A stretch of 64,000 bases of DNA from an uncultured Phocaeicola sp. (GCA_944320815.1 CALUIZ010000001.1:124001-188000), one strand, 5' to 3'; counted from the stretch's first letter, positions 1 to 8,768 are shown. Translations and numbers: made by a program. Notes: generated by a model not told the origin, from the sequence alone.

Positions 1-14
1 TTTCATAAAGACAA

Positions 15-40
15 TAAAAAAGCCCCCTTTATGGAGGCTC
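15..40 (-). terminator. Rho-independent terminator after tRNA-Arg
   Basis: Read on the minus strand, a short stem (AGCCtCC / GGgGGCT) with a five-base A+T loop is followed directly by a run of six T. It lies just past the 3' end of the tRNA gene and fits an intrinsic terminator for it. Confidence 0.75.
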
Positions 41-48
41 CTTTCATG

Positions 49-122
49 TGACCGCGACAGGATTCAAACCTGTAACCGGCTGATCCGTAGTCAGCTACTC
101 TATTCAGTTGAGCTACGCGGCC
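49..122 (-). tRNA. tRNA-Arg (anticodon ACG)
   Basis: The minus strand folds into a full cloverleaf. The acceptor stem GGCCGCG pairs with CGCGGTC (one G-U), the bases TA follow at positions 8-9, the anticodon arm is GCTGA/TCAGC with loop CTACGGA giving anticodon ACG, and the T arm is ACAGG/CCTGT with loop TTTGAAT. The discriminator is A and no CCA is encoded. ACG is normally deaminated to ICG and reads CGU/CGC/CGA. Confidence 0.95.
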
Positions 123-144
123 ATGTCTTTTTGTTTGACGGGTG

Positions 145-175
145 CAAAGGTAAGCACTATGTTTGAATTATGCAA
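145..175 (-). promoter_or_regulatory. Bacteroidota-type promoter of tRNA-Arg
   Basis: On the minus strand TTG (173-175), a 20-base spacer and TAccTTTG (145-152) match the known Bacteroidota -33/-7 consensus. The predicted start point is near 138, about 16 bases before the mature tRNA 5' end at 122. Confidence 0.75.
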
Positions 176-198
176 GCTTTTCCCAATATTTTTATTCA

Positions 199-2505
199 TC
201 AATCCATAAAACGTCCTCCAAATATCTGCCATCCCAATGAAAGGCCGATGTTCCAATTGTTTCCAGGTGAACTGTAATAGTTGACATAAGCACTTATCGA
301 CCCGAACGGAAGTCTGACCACCACATCAAGTTCGCTCAAGCATTCCAGTCTGGTGAACAGCTTTCCAAGATATGCCTTATGGTTCTCATTTTCCCTGATA
401 GGAAACACCGGAGCGAAGCCGTAAATGCCCAAACGCGCATGGACCACATTGCTGAACTGATAAATCGGAATCAGCCCAAGTCCCACGTACTGGTTGGCAC
501 GGAAGGCTTCATTATAGGCAATTTTGCTGTGGGCTGTCGGAGCGAACTCGCCTGCCTGCATCATCGTTGCCCGATAATTGTGACTGAAATTACGTGAAGA
601 ATAGTAAATGTTCAGATAAGTGCCGAGCGTAAAGTTGTGGCGGAAATTAAAATACTTTTCCATCTCATAGGAAAGCTTGAGCCACGACTGAATATATTTA
701 TAGTCGCCTTCATATGCTTCCGTCATTCCCGGATAGAATCTCTCTGTCCCGGTATAAATATGAGCTGAAAGCCGCTCTCTGCGGCCGGAGGTGGCAAACT
801 GCCGGCTGTTCAATGTGTTCCCGTCTATGGCCACCGACCCTCCGAAAATCATGTATTTGCTCCGGTCGCGCTTTGCCTTGTTGAAATCAATGACATTTGT
901 CTGAAAATACTGGTCTTCAAGGCTGGCTGCCCCTATGCCGAACTCCGCTTTCAGACTGCTGAGAAACGGAAGCGACACGAACATCTTCACAAACTTCTCC
1001 TCCTGTTTGTTGAATATCGGCGCGTTCCCTTTGTTGAACAGCTTTTCCTGCTTCAGATAATTATAACTCGACAAAGAAGCGACCAGACGATAAGATGTCG
1101 GAAGGCGGGTAGGCAGGTCTATGCGCCCTGAAAGCTGGAGATTATTGTAAATCTGCCCAAGCTGCCCGTCGACAGAAAGTTCTTTCGCATAATTGTTCAG
1201 ATTGTGATAGGTTGCCCCGACATATACCTGATTGGCCCCGTTCGACCCGACATTGCCGCCCACTCGCAACGATAGGTCGTCTTCCATCTTTACTTTCAAA
1301 TCGAGAGTATATTCATTGTCATACGGATTATATATGGCATGAGGTATGATTTCTGAAATCATGTTGTCCGACATCAGTCGGAAATACCCGCGGCGCAGTT
1401 CTTCAAGCGGGAACGTACCGTCATCATCCGCATGAAACTCTTTGCGGATATAACGCTTCTGCTGCTCATTCACCCCATGAATCGTAATGTTACGAAAGCG
1501 GAACTCCGGCATTCGGGTCTTGAAAGCAATGCGTTTCTTTTCCAACTGGCGATAGTCGGTCCGCCGCGAAATACGATGCTTGATTGAGTCCATCAACCCG
1601 ATGGCACGTTCATAACCGGCTTCATGAAGTTCATCATAGCGGTCAAAATCCATCAGATTCACGTCCGTATATTTGAAGGTCATCAGAATGCCCAGCGAAT
1701 CGGGCAGAGTGTAATCTGTTTTCTGCATAATCATATTTTCCAGCTGACCGATAATGTCTCCTTCCTTCGGCTTGCCGGGGTTCGAGCTGACCACACTACC
1801 TATTATGATGTCCGGACGGAAGTCTTCCGTCATCACATTTACAGGAAAATTATTGTATATCCCTCCATCATATGCCAATACGGAATCAATCTCAATGGGC
1901 TTGAACATGGCCGGAAAACTCATTGACGCACGCACGGCATCTCCAAGATCCCCGTTCCTGAATATGATAGGGCATTTGTTGTACACATCCGAAGCGACGC
2001 AGCGGAACGGAACAAACAGACGATTGAAATCTCCGCTGCATGCAGCCGTGGCCTTGCTGAACAGTTCCAGAAAAGCCAGATTCATCTGAAGAGGGTCCAC
2101 GACGCTCGACGGAAGGAACTGAGTCTTCACTTTGTGAAGAGGATTGCGAAGAGACACGCGGATATTGATAAATTCCGGAGTAGGAGGATTCTTCTTGAAA
2201 TAATAGATATACTTTTCTTCTATTCCCCCCGTATACCAACGTCTGAAGTCTTCCGACTTGAGCAGTTTCTCCATATCGTCGGGCGAATATCCCATGGCAT
2301 AGAGCGAGCCTACAATGGCCCCCATGGATGTCCCTGCTATGTAATCAATAGGAATGTTGTTCTCTTCAAGCGCACGGATAATGCCGATATGCGTTATGCC
2401 TTTAGCTCCGCCGCCGCTGAGTACCAGACCGACTTTCTGTGCACGAAGAGGAAAGGCCAGAAAGATTGCAGCCAGAAGGGTTCCGATAATGAATATTCTT
2501 TGCAT
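199..2505 (-). CDS. Patatin-like phospholipase with C-terminal outer-membrane barrel
   Basis: A 768-residue secreted protein. The signal peptide (about 1-22, ending LRAQ) is followed by a patatin hydrolase domain: oxyanion loop GGGAKG at 31-36, nucleophile elbow GTSMG at 58-62 (Ser60) and the DGG triad aspartate before residue 220. A POTRA-like stretch and a BamA/Omp85-type beta-barrel fill the C-terminal half. This is the type V-d (PlpD-like) layout, so the lipase probably acts at the outer membrane on phospholipids. An in-frame extension upstream exists, but the start at 2505 directly precedes the signal peptide, and -7-like boxes lie within the extension. The lipid substrate is not known from sequence. 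Confidence 0.9.
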   Translation of the reverse strand: MQRIFIIGTLLAAIFLAFPLRAQKVGLVLSGGGAKGITHIGIIRALEENNIPIDYIAGTSMGAIVGSLYAMGYSPDDMEKLLKSEDFRRWYTGGIEEKYIYYFKKNPPTPEFINIRVSLRNPLHKVKTQFLPSSVVDPLQMNLAFLELFSKATAACSGDFNRLFVPFRCVASDVYNKCPIIFRNGDLGDAVRASMSFPAMFKPIEIDSVLAYDGGIYNNFPVNVMTEDFRPDIIIGSVVSSNPGKPKEGDIIGQLENMIMQKTDYTLPDSLGILMTFKYTDVNLMDFDRYDELHEAGYERAIGLMDSIKHRISRRTDYRQLEKKRIAFKTRMPEFRFRNITIHGVNEQQKRYIRKEFHADDDGTFPLEELRRGYFRLMSDNMISEIIPHAIYNPYDNEYTLDLKVKMEDDLSLRVGGNVGSNGANQVYVGATYHNLNNYAKELSVDGQLGQIYNNLQLSGRIDLPTRLPTSYRLVASLSSYNYLKQEKLFNKGNAPIFNKQEEKFVKMFVSLPFLSSLKAEFGIGAASLEDQYFQTNVIDFNKAKRDRSKYMIFGGSVAIDGNTLNSRQFATSGRRERLSAHIYTGTERFYPGMTEAYEGDYKYIQSWLKLSYEMEKYFNFRHNFTLGTYLNIYYSSRNFSHNYRATMMQAGEFAPTAHSKIAYNEAFRANQYVGLGLIPIYQFSNVVHARLGIYGFAPVFPIRENENHKAYLGKLFTRLECLSELDVVVRLPFGSISAYVNYYSSPGNNWNIGLSLGWQIFGGRFMD

Positions 2506-2516
2506 ACGACCAGTTT

Positions 2517-2537
2517 CAAAAGTATGTATCAAAGATA
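2517..2537 (-). promoter_or_regulatory. Candidate -7 boxes before the patatin gene
   Basis: Two minus-strand TAnnTTTG boxes sit close together: TActTTTG at 2517-2524 and TAtcTTTG at 2530-2537. Neither has a well-spaced TTG upstream. Either would give a short leader and would support the start codon at 2505 over the longer open frame. Confidence 0.4.
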
Positions 2538-2674
2538 CGCAAAAAAACAAAAGGGGATAACATCACCGGGTCTCAAATTTTTAATTAAACATAATACCCG
2601 TTATATGCATTTATTGAAGATTATGCCATTGACTGATTTTGCCCTCAATGGTTATCGTTGTAATCAAATTTTTA

Positions 2675-2682
2675 TACCTTTG
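2675..2682 (+). promoter_or_regulatory. Candidate -7 box upstream of the 33-codon ORF
   Basis: TAccTTTG on the plus strand matches the Bacteroidota -7 consensus exactly, but the nearest TTG is only 14 bases upstream. It lies about 100 bases before the small membrane ORF at 2783 and could drive it. Confidence 0.35.
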
Positions 2683-2782
2683 TGGCATGAAGTTTTTGCC
2701 TTGTCTTTTTCAGATGGCAATTTCTTGATCATATATACGGATTACACAATCAATAATTTACATCAAATACTAGTTTTGTTAT

Positions 2783-2884
2783 ATGTTTGGAATAGGCTTT
2801 TTTGAGATATTATTTATATTGGTACCGCTAGCATTAGTCTGTTGGCTCATCGTTGCTGTGATCAGATGGCTAAACCGCCACTGA
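2783..2884 (+). CDS. Possible 33-residue single-pass membrane peptide
   Basis: An ATG-to-TGA frame of 34 codons encodes an almost wholly hydrophobic peptide. It starts MFGIGFFEILF, continues through one predicted membrane span (about residues 5-26) and ends in a basic tail with Arg, Trp, Asn, Arg and His. That is the profile of bacterial small membrane proteins with the positive end inside. It is the only sensible coding signal in the 500-base gap between the patatin gene and the thioredoxin-fold gene. No clear ribosome binding site is visible, which is normal in this phylum. I do not recognise the family, and chance cannot be excluded at this length. Confidence 0.4.
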   Translation: MFGIGFFEILFILVPLALVCWLIVAVIRWLNRH

Positions 2885-2928
2885 CACACACTGCCGATCC
2901 ATAAAATAAGATGGTTCACTCTGGACAT

Positions 2929-2967
2929 AAAAAACTGCCAGGAGATGCATAAATGCAAACCAGGCAG
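2929..2967 (-). terminator. Terminator of the thioredoxin-fold gene
   Basis: On the minus strand CTGCC ... GGCAG (2963-2967 with 2935-2939) encloses a second paired segment, TTTGCAT/ATGCA, and is followed at once by six T (2929-2934). It ends transcription from the gene at 3053. Confidence 0.7.
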
Positions 2968-3052
2968 GTAATTTCGAGGAAAATTGTTTATGTTCAATTC
3001 TTCCTCTTACTTTTTTGTTGTATCAGTCTGCTTCAGATAATATAGCCGCTTG

Positions 3053-3553
3053 TTATCGTTCAAGCAACGTCGTGATTTCGTCAGCACTTATGTTTCTGGC
3101 AACAACCACTCCGTTGCTGTCCAGCAGATAATTTGTAAAACCGTTTTTCAGACCATACGATTTATAAATATCCGAATCTTCACCATCCATTTCCAGATAA
3201 GTGACGCTGTTCTGACAGCAGTCATCCTGTCTGACCGACGCTTTGTAGACGGATTCATAACGATCAAAGGAAATGGACACCATACGTATGCGAGCATTAT
3301 TCTCAACCGCATGTTTCAAACTCGCATTTCTCATACGTGAAGCCGCGTCATAACTGGCCCAGAAGCTCAGTATAGTATAATTGCCCTCCGCAGACTGCAG
3401 GTTGAGCGGCTTCGTTTCATTACAGAGAATCACTTCCGGTACCTGCTGGCCAACGGGCAATTCTTCTGTCAAAGTTTTTTTCTTGTCGAACGACAAAGAA
3501 ATCAAAGAACCAATTGCTAATACAACAAAAAATCCCTTTACATTTTTTATCAT
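3053..3553 (-). CDS. Exported thioredoxin-fold protein without redox cysteines
   Basis: A 166-residue protein with an N-terminal hydrophobic segment (about 8-22) that would export or anchor it, then a TlpA/AhpC-like thioredoxin fold. The cue is the stretch LSFWASYDAASRMRN, where TlpA-type proteins have a WCxxC motif: the strand FWAS is kept but neither cysteine is present. Cys43 and the CC pair near residue 116 lie elsewhere. The later part (DSDIYKSYGLKNGFTNYLLD, then a NGVVV strand) follows the cis-Pro/C-terminal half of the fold, though the cis-proline is also not obvious. It is probably a redox-dead periplasmic binding or scaffold protein. A monocistronic gene with its own terminator. Confidence 0.7.
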   Translation of the reverse strand: MIKNVKGFFVVLAIGSLISLSFDKKKTLTEELPVGQQVPEVILCNETKPLNLQSAEGNYTILSFWASYDAASRMRNASLKHAVENNARIRMVSISFDRYESVYKASVRQDDCCQNSVTYLEMDGEDSDIYKSYGLKNGFTNYLLDSNGVVVARNISADEITTLLER

Positions 3554-3785
3554 GTAATTTGATTTTAGTTAATACTATCCGGCACTGCCCTTCCGGCAGC
3601 ATCTTCCCGTCCGGAACATTATCTGCATGGATTCCGCGAATCACTCCGGGGAATTCCGCTATCTGTCTGGAAGTCTGCTGCAAATGTACGCTTTATTCTT
3701 CCAGAACGTGCAGGAAAGAGTAATTTTTTATGTTTTTCAGCATATTTTTTGACTTATATCATGTAGATATGCTTTAATGCGGCAC

Positions 3786-3828
3786 TAAAAAGGCGGATTC
3801 CAGAACACCTTTGCCTCCGGAATCCGCC
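3786..3828 (-). terminator. Terminator of the universal stress gene
   Basis: A perfect 10-base inverted repeat (GGCGGATTCC at 3792-3801 with GGAATCCGCC at 3819-3828) and, on the minus strand, a following T run. It lies 19 bases past the stop at 3847. Confidence 0.8.
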
Positions 3829-3846
3829 CATAAAAAGATTATTCAT

Positions 3847-4971
3847 TCACTTGATTACAAGAATAGGCGTGTGTGTATGGAAGAGCATTTTCCGTGCAAT
3901 GCTCGGATTGAACAGGCGTGCAAATACATTCCGCTTGTAATTGCTGATACACAACACATCAATCTGATTTTCTTTCACATAATCATCCAGATTCCCCAGC
4001 AGATTGTCTTCCGGAATGACACTGTAACCAATTGCCAGCTGCGGATACTGTTTCTTGAAATATTCCTTGATACCTGCCAGCTTGATCTCATTCCAAGTGC
4101 GCTTCTGCTCGTCACTGTTCAGATTCAGGAATGAGATCTCAAAGTTATAATCCTTGAAAGTGGTTATCAACGAATCAAAAGCTACCAGATCACGCTGGTC
4201 GAAGTTGGTGATGAAAGCCACTTTATGTATTTCCTTGAAATTCTTCTGACGGGCACTTTTAGGAATCGCATAGACAAATGTCGGACTCCTGTCAATGATT
4301 TCGGCGGTTACGCTGCCTATCAGGTCCATTTCCTTCTCACCCTTTCCTCTTGTCCCCATGATTATGATCAATGGCTTTTCCGTACGCGCATAATGAAGTA
4401 TCTCCTCTTCAGGGACACCTTCGTGCAACAGACAGGTGTATTTGACATCCGGGAACTCCCCTTTCCCGATTTTCTTCTTTATCCTGTCCGTCAGTCCGTT
4501 CAGCTGGTTATGCACGGCATCCAACACATGCTTGATACCCATTTCCGGTTCAAGAGGAAGTCCGAAACCTTCGGTGGCATACTGCAGATTCGGCATATAC
4601 ACCGGACTGAAGTAAACATGCATGAGCACCACTTCCGCATGAATCTCTGCGGCAAAATTAAATCCAAATTCACAAGCCTTCATGGAATAGTCAGAGAAGT
4701 CTACCGGAATCAATATCTTATTGCTCCGGTGTGGTTTGCTCTCTTTTTCCGGTCCCAGTTCATCTGACAGCCACGAGGAATCTTCCACTATTTTCAAGGC
4801 TCTGGGCAGGTCACTTTCCTTGATTCTCACACGGACACCCGCAGAGATTACCGGCTGAATCTGGTTCACATTGTGGATATACGATTCAATTCCCTCATTC
4901 TCAAGTACATTCTTAAGAATCTGAGCTTTTGAATACGTAAGAATGGCTAAAGTAACAAGTTTTTCTTCCAT
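3847..4971 (-). CDS. Tandem universal stress protein with N-terminal DUF2007-like domain
   Basis: A 374-residue cytosolic protein in three parts. Residues 1-65 resemble the DUF2007 putative signal-transducing domain (hydrophobic start, ILKNVLENEGIESYI). Residues about 84-238 form a UspA domain with the nucleotide-binding signature G-x2-G-x9-G-S at 206-220 (GTRGKG...IGS). Residues about 248-374 form a second UspA-like domain that lacks that signature. Tandem Usp proteins often bind ATP in one half only. The DUF2007 fusion suggests sensing of a metabolite or partner. It is monocistronic, with a strong terminator downstream. Confidence 0.85.
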   Translation of the reverse strand: MEEKLVTLAILTYSKAQILKNVLENEGIESYIHNVNQIQPVISAGVRVRIKESDLPRALKIVEDSSWLSDELGPEKESKPHRSNKILIPVDFSDYSMKACEFGFNFAAEIHAEVVLMHVYFSPVYMPNLQYATEGFGLPLEPEMGIKHVLDAVHNQLNGLTDRIKKKIGKGEFPDVKYTCLLHEGVPEEEILHYARTEKPLIIIMGTRGKGEKEMDLIGSVTAEIIDRSPTFVYAIPKSARQKNFKEIHKVAFITNFDQRDLVAFDSLITTFKDYNFEISFLNLNSDEQKRTWNEIKLAGIKEYFKKQYPQLAIGYSVIPEDNLLGNLDDYVKENQIDVLCISNYKRNVFARLFNPSIARKMLFHTHTPILVIK

Positions 4972-5004
4972 GGCTTACGTTTTTAAGGTTAGACAACAAA
5001 CAAT

Positions 5005-5050
5005 GAACCGCAGACAAGACATGATAAATTTCCGTCTTCGCCTGCGGTTC
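5005..5050 (-). terminator. Hairpin after the small HTH gene
   Basis: GAACCGCAG (5005-5013) pairs with CTGCGGTTC (5042-5050), with an inner AGAC/GTCT pairing, 10 bases past the HTH stop. The minus-strand sequence that follows is T-rich rather than a pure T run. A likely terminator. Confidence 0.55.
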
Positions 5051-5060
5051 CATTATTATA

Positions 5061-5318
5061 TCAAGCACTCTGGGCTTCTTTCAAGATAGCAATCGCCTTG
5101 TCAAGTACCGTCGTATCATCAAGCATCACCAGCCCTCCGTCCGGTCCGGGTTCCAGATGAATGCCTACACATTTTCCATCCTTGAAATTGTGTCCGCCGA
5201 AGAAATTGCGTACTGTTTCCACACTCAGGTTCAACTCGTCGGCGATGCGGTGCATGCTTCCGGTCGGCAAAGAGTCTTTGATTTTCCGAAGTTCATTGAA
5301 TGTTATTGTCCTGTTCAT
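5061..5318 (-). CDS. Small HTH DNA-binding protein
   Basis: An 85-residue protein. Its N-terminal half has a helix-turn-helix of the LacI/terminal-repressor style: MHRIADELNLSVETVRNFF at about residues 22-40, in which IADELN.S..TVRN is the recognition pattern. A short C-terminal region with glycines and a last helix (DKAIAILKEAQ) follows. The ATG at 5318 is preferred over an upstream TTG that would add nine residues. The family is common in Bacteroidales as a stand-alone DNA-binding protein. Its target is unknown. Confidence 0.75.
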   Translation of the reverse strand: MNRTITFNELRKIKDSLPTGSMHRIADELNLSVETVRNFFGGHNFKDGKCVGIHLEPGPDGGLVMLDDTTVLDKAIAILKEAQSA

Positions 5319-5427
5319 AGTAGTCAATATTAAGCCGTTAAACAAATATGTGTTATTAATCTCGACTTAAAAGTAATAAAAAAGCACGAATAAACAAAAC
5401 ATTCCTGCCTTTTTTTCAAGAAATGTT

Positions 5428-6135
5428 TTACAGGTCGAGTGTCCGTGTCACAATCATTCCTGCTATAAGAGCGTAAAAATAAGTGAGAAACAGAGCTGAA
5501 AACAATATCATCACATCGCTTTTCACATATCCCGTACATGTGTACTGTGTGGATACATACTGAGGCCGACTGAAGAATTTCTTCTGCAAAAACAGGTAAA
5601 GCAAATAAACAAGCACTCCCACGACACATCCTTCAGCCGCACCAAAAAGGATGTCTCCGGGATAGTGCACCCCCAGGTAGATACGCGAAAACGAAGGTAT
5701 CGCCGCCCACAGAAACATCATGACGGCAAACGGCAGACTGCGTATCAGCAGGGACACAAACATGGCAACGACAAAAGTATTGGCCGCGTGGCTTGACATG
5801 AAGCCGTACGCTCCTCCCCTGTAGCCGTTCACCACGTTTACCAGATACATTATCTCCGGATCCTGAGTGGGACGCGGGCGCGCGAAATAAGGCTTGCATA
5901 TGCCGGATGCTATCTGGTCGGCCAATGTGATTGCCAGTGCAACCATCACCAGCACGGTCAGTCCTTGGGTAAACTTGTTGTTCTTGAAGATGACATACAG
6001 CAGCACTATCACGGCAGGAATCCAGGTCTTGGTGTCTGTCGCAATCCACATCACTCCGTCCCACAACAGGGAATCATTGTCATTAAGAGCCAATAACAGC
6101 GATTTGTCGGTTTCTATAAGCTGCTGTATGTCCAT
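5428..6135 (-). CDS. PAP2-family membrane phosphatase
   Basis: A 235-residue protein with about five or six membrane spans. All three PAP2 motifs are visible: K-x6-RP (KPYFARPRP), a PSGH-like motif (SSHAAN) and S-R-x5-H-x3-D (SRIYLGVHYPGD). Such enzymes remove phosphate from undecaprenyl diphosphate, phosphatidylglycerol phosphate or lipid A; the Bacteroides lipid A 4'-phosphatase LpxF belongs here, so that is a real alternative. It starts 24 bases after batE stops and may be the last gene of the bat operon. A C-terminal extension with another span follows the core. Confidence 0.85.
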   Translation of the reverse strand: MDIQQLIETDKSLLLALNDNDSLLWDGVMWIATDTKTWIPAVIVLLYVIFKNNKFTQGLTVLVMVALAITLADQIASGICKPYFARPRPTQDPEIMYLVNVVNGYRGGAYGFMSSHAANTFVVAMFVSLLIRSLPFAVMMFLWAAIPSFSRIYLGVHYPGDILFGAAEGCVVGVLVYLLYLFLQKKFFSRPQYVSTQYTCTGYVKSDVMILFSALFLTYFYALIAGMIVTRTLDL

Positions 6136-6159
6136 ATCGTTTACAATACAATAAAGTTA

Positions 6160-6915
6160 TCAGATAATCTCTATCGCTGAAGTCTTCACCCAGCCTACAT
6201 TGCCGTCTTCCAGGCGGATTTCCTTCCATTCTTTCATGGAGTTGTCGTCTATATAGACTTTGGTACCTTCATGAAGCACAAACAAGTCGGTTCCGTTCTC
6301 GTCCGGTGTACTTTTTACAGACACGGCCGGCTCCATAACAATAGCTCCCGTACGGTCTACAAGTTCACGTTTCTGCTGTCCGGCAAAAACATTCGAGCAT
6401 ACCGTCACCACCAGCGATACGGCGGCCACGATGAAGCCCACCTTTCTCAGCCAGAGTTTCTTGCCAAAGATATAAAAAGAAAGCGCGACCAGGCAAAAAA
6501 TGAAAGAGAAAATGCCAATGTTACCCCATGATTTTTCACTCAGCGCATTGACCATGCCCTTATACCATGTCACGATAAACACTTCAGCCGTAGGTGTTAT
6601 CTGGTCAACAGCCTTGCTTCTGGCCATCTCAAGGTTGAAACGGATATCAGCATCACCGGGATTCAACAGCAAGGCGCGCTCATAGTTAAGAATCGCCTTG
6701 GCTACGTTTTTTGTCTTATAGTAAGCGTTCCCCAAATTATAATAGATTGCCGCCGACTCTCCCTGAGTGTCCAGAATCTCTTCATACTTGGCGATGGCAC
6801 CGTTGAAATCATTTTTCTGATAGGCCGCATCCGCCTCTTCCTTTGTCACCGCCGCGCTGACCGCCTGAACAAGCCCCGTCATCAGAAGCAGGCATATGAA
6901 AGAAAATTTCTTCAT
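6160..6915 (-). CDS. batE: BatE: TPR and SH3 aerotolerance protein
   Basis: A 251-residue protein: signal peptide (1-21), two or three tetratricopeptide repeats (about 24-95, e.g. AIYYNLGNAYYKTKNVAKA), two membrane spans (about 132-150 and 158-175), then a bacterial SH3 domain at the C-terminus (VKSTPDENGTDLFVLHEGTK ... WKEIRLEDGNVGWV). This is the standard last member of the bat cluster, thought to scaffold Bat proteins in the periplasm during oxidative stress. It follows batD by 20 bases. Confidence 0.85.
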   Translation of the reverse strand: MKKFSFICLLLMTGLVQAVSAAVTKEEADAAYQKNDFNGAIAKYEEILDTQGESAAIYYNLGNAYYKTKNVAKAILNYERALLLNPGDADIRFNLEMARSKAVDQITPTAEVFIVTWYKGMVNALSEKSWGNIGIFSFIFCLVALSFYIFGKKLWLRKVGFIVAAVSLVVTVCSNVFAGQQKRELVDRTGAIVMEPAVSVKSTPDENGTDLFVLHEGTKVYIDDNSMKEWKEIRLEDGNVGWVKTSAIEII

Positions 6916-6935
6916 TTTTTATTCTCCTATCCGTT

Positions 6936-8768
6936 TTAATGTTTGATACTGTTTTCCATTTTGCTGATTATCTCAACCGCAGCGTTATACACTTTGTCCA
7001 TCGCCTCGCTTTCATCTCCAGGTGCATAGCGTGCGAACTCGCATTCGTTCAGCGTTCCGATAAACTCTTTCACCAGTTCCTCAGACACACCGCGATCGGA
7101 AAGTCTTGTCTCGATGCTGTCTTTCGACAACTGGGAAACCGGGATGTTCAGCTTGTCGCTGATATATCCCCACAGGGCCTTCAGCACCTCATCGTAGAAT
7201 TCATTCTTTTTGCCGTCGGCCAGCAGTTTCCCTGCCAGTTTCATGCGTCTGGCAGCCACTTTGTTGGCTTTTTTCGTCTTCATCTTCGCCACATTCGCAT
7301 TCTCTCTGGCCTGTTTGCGATATATGATGACAAACGCGACAAACAGAATGAAGGGAACCAGATACCACAACCAATAAGCCGCCGTACCGAAGAAGAATGT
7401 TCCTTTCGGCTTTATGGACGTGTCACCCAATTTGATGAAACGGATGTCTTTGGCCAACATCTTCACACTTTCCTTATTGGTGAAGTCCGCTATCACCTGA
7501 TCGGAGTTTCCTTCTCCTTTTGCCACCTTTATTGTATATTCTTCAGACTTAAGTGTCTTGTAGCTGTTGCTCTTCAGGTCGAAATAGATGAACTCTACTG
7601 CCGGAATCTTGAACTCTCCGGCATGGCGCGGTATGACCAGATATTCGAACGTTTTTGTTCCGCTCAAACCTGCACCCGTCAGTTTGAGGTTGTCGGTTGC
7701 CTTCGGGTCATAAACCTCGAAATCCTGCGGGAATTTGATATCCGGCGCACTGATAAGCTTCATGTTACCCGTACCGGACAAGGCCAGTTTCAGGGTTATC
7801 GCGTCATTCGTCTTCGCGTCCGTCGTGTTGATGCTTGATGCCAAGTTGAATTCTCCGACAGCCCCGGAGAAGCCCGCCGGCTTGGTCGGAAGCGGCTGTA
7901 CGTCGATTGTCACTCTTGGAGTATAAATCTTTTTCTTCACCTCCACATAGCCGCCCCCATTGAAAAAGGCATCGAACGGATTGTCTGAAACCGTTTGCTG
8001 GGCTACAACCCCCTCGAAAGTGATGGATGGGATTTCAAGCTTTCCGGTCTGCTGCGGGAACAGCACATACTGACTCCATACCGTAGTGTTGTAATTGCGT
8101 CCCTTATAATGCTCCAACGAGAATGTCTTCTGCTGCGGAAGCTCCACTTCCTGTGTGTGGAATCCCTTCAGGTCGGGCATCTTGCCGAGGAGCTGACGCA
8201 GGTTGACCAATGTGTACACTTTATAAGTTAGCAAGATAGCTTCCTGCTCATGCACCTTCGTCTTGCTTGCCGTGGCCGTAATGAACAGGTCTTCATTTGT
8301 GATACGGCTCCCTGCCATCTGGCTTCGTGACGAAGAGGCGGAACCTCCCCCGTCATTCGCCCCCCCACTGGTCTTGTCGGGAGGGAGCACCTTTATCTGA
8401 AGCGAGTTAGAAAATATCTTCTTTCCGTCCACCTCCACGCTGGCAGCCGGAACCGTATATGTCCCCTCCTTGCCTGCCATCAGGATATAAGTGAAAGTTG
8501 TCGAACTGTTGGAAGTGCGTTTCCCGTTGATTATCTGGATACTGCTCTGCCGCGAACTGGTCGGTCCCATAAGCACGTCAAAACCAGAGATGGAAGGTGC
8601 CCTGAAATCCTTTATATCCTGTGAGTTGACGGTGAACACCAGTCTGAACTGGTCACCGCTGACCACCACATCGGGAGCATCAGCCGTGAGCCGGACCTGT
8701 TCCGCCGCCCCAGCCTGCCATATGGCGGTCATCATTAACAGTAAGAAAAAAATCTTTCTCATTATCAT
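6936..8768 (-). CDS. batD: BatD: large periplasmic/inner-membrane aerotolerance protein
   Basis: A 610-residue protein. The signal peptide (ending AGAAE, about 22) precedes several beta-sandwich repeats typical of BatD (oxygen-tolerance family). A Ser/Gly/Asn-rich linker lies near 136-155, one membrane span near 460-480 (YWLWYLVPFILFVAFVIIYR) and a cytosolic helical tail follows. The start could also be the third codon (MRKIFF). Its place between batC and batE is canonical. BatD is thought to work with the VWA proteins BatA/BatB in an inner-membrane complex controlled by MoxR. Confidence 0.9.
   Translation of the reverse strand: MIMRKIFFLLLMMTAIWQAGAAEQVRLTADAPDVVVSGDQFRLVFTVNSQDIKDFRAPSISGFDVLMGPTSSRQSSIQIINGKRTSNSSTTFTYILMAGKEGTYTVPAASVEVDGKKIFSNSLQIKVLPPDKTSGGANDGGGSASSSRSQMAGSRITNEDLFITATASKTKVHEQEAILLTYKVYTLVNLRQLLGKMPDLKGFHTQEVELPQQKTFSLEHYKGRNYNTTVWSQYVLFPQQTGKLEIPSITFEGVVAQQTVSDNPFDAFFNGGGYVEVKKKIYTPRVTIDVQPLPTKPAGFSGAVGEFNLASSINTTDAKTNDAITLKLALSGTGNMKLISAPDIKFPQDFEVYDPKATDNLKLTGAGLSGTKTFEYLVIPRHAGEFKIPAVEFIYFDLKSNSYKTLKSEEYTIKVAKGEGNSDQVIADFTNKESVKMLAKDIRFIKLGDTSIKPKGTFFFGTAAYWLWYLVPFILFVAFVIIYRKQARENANVAKMKTKKANKVAARRMKLAGKLLADGKKNEFYDEVLKALWGYISDKLNIPVSQLSKDSIETRLSDRGVSEELVKEFIGTLNECEFARYAPGDESEAMDKVYNAAVEIISKMENSIKH

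Noticed and set aside
2782..2789. TATGTTTG at the start of the 33-codon ORF as a promoter
   Set aside because: It fits TAnnTTTG, but it covers the ORF's own ATG and has no -33 partner.
2134..2805. 223-codon plus-strand frame over the patatin gene 5' end
   Set aside because: It is largely antisense to the patatin coding region, whose motifs are certain, and shows no recognisable domain.
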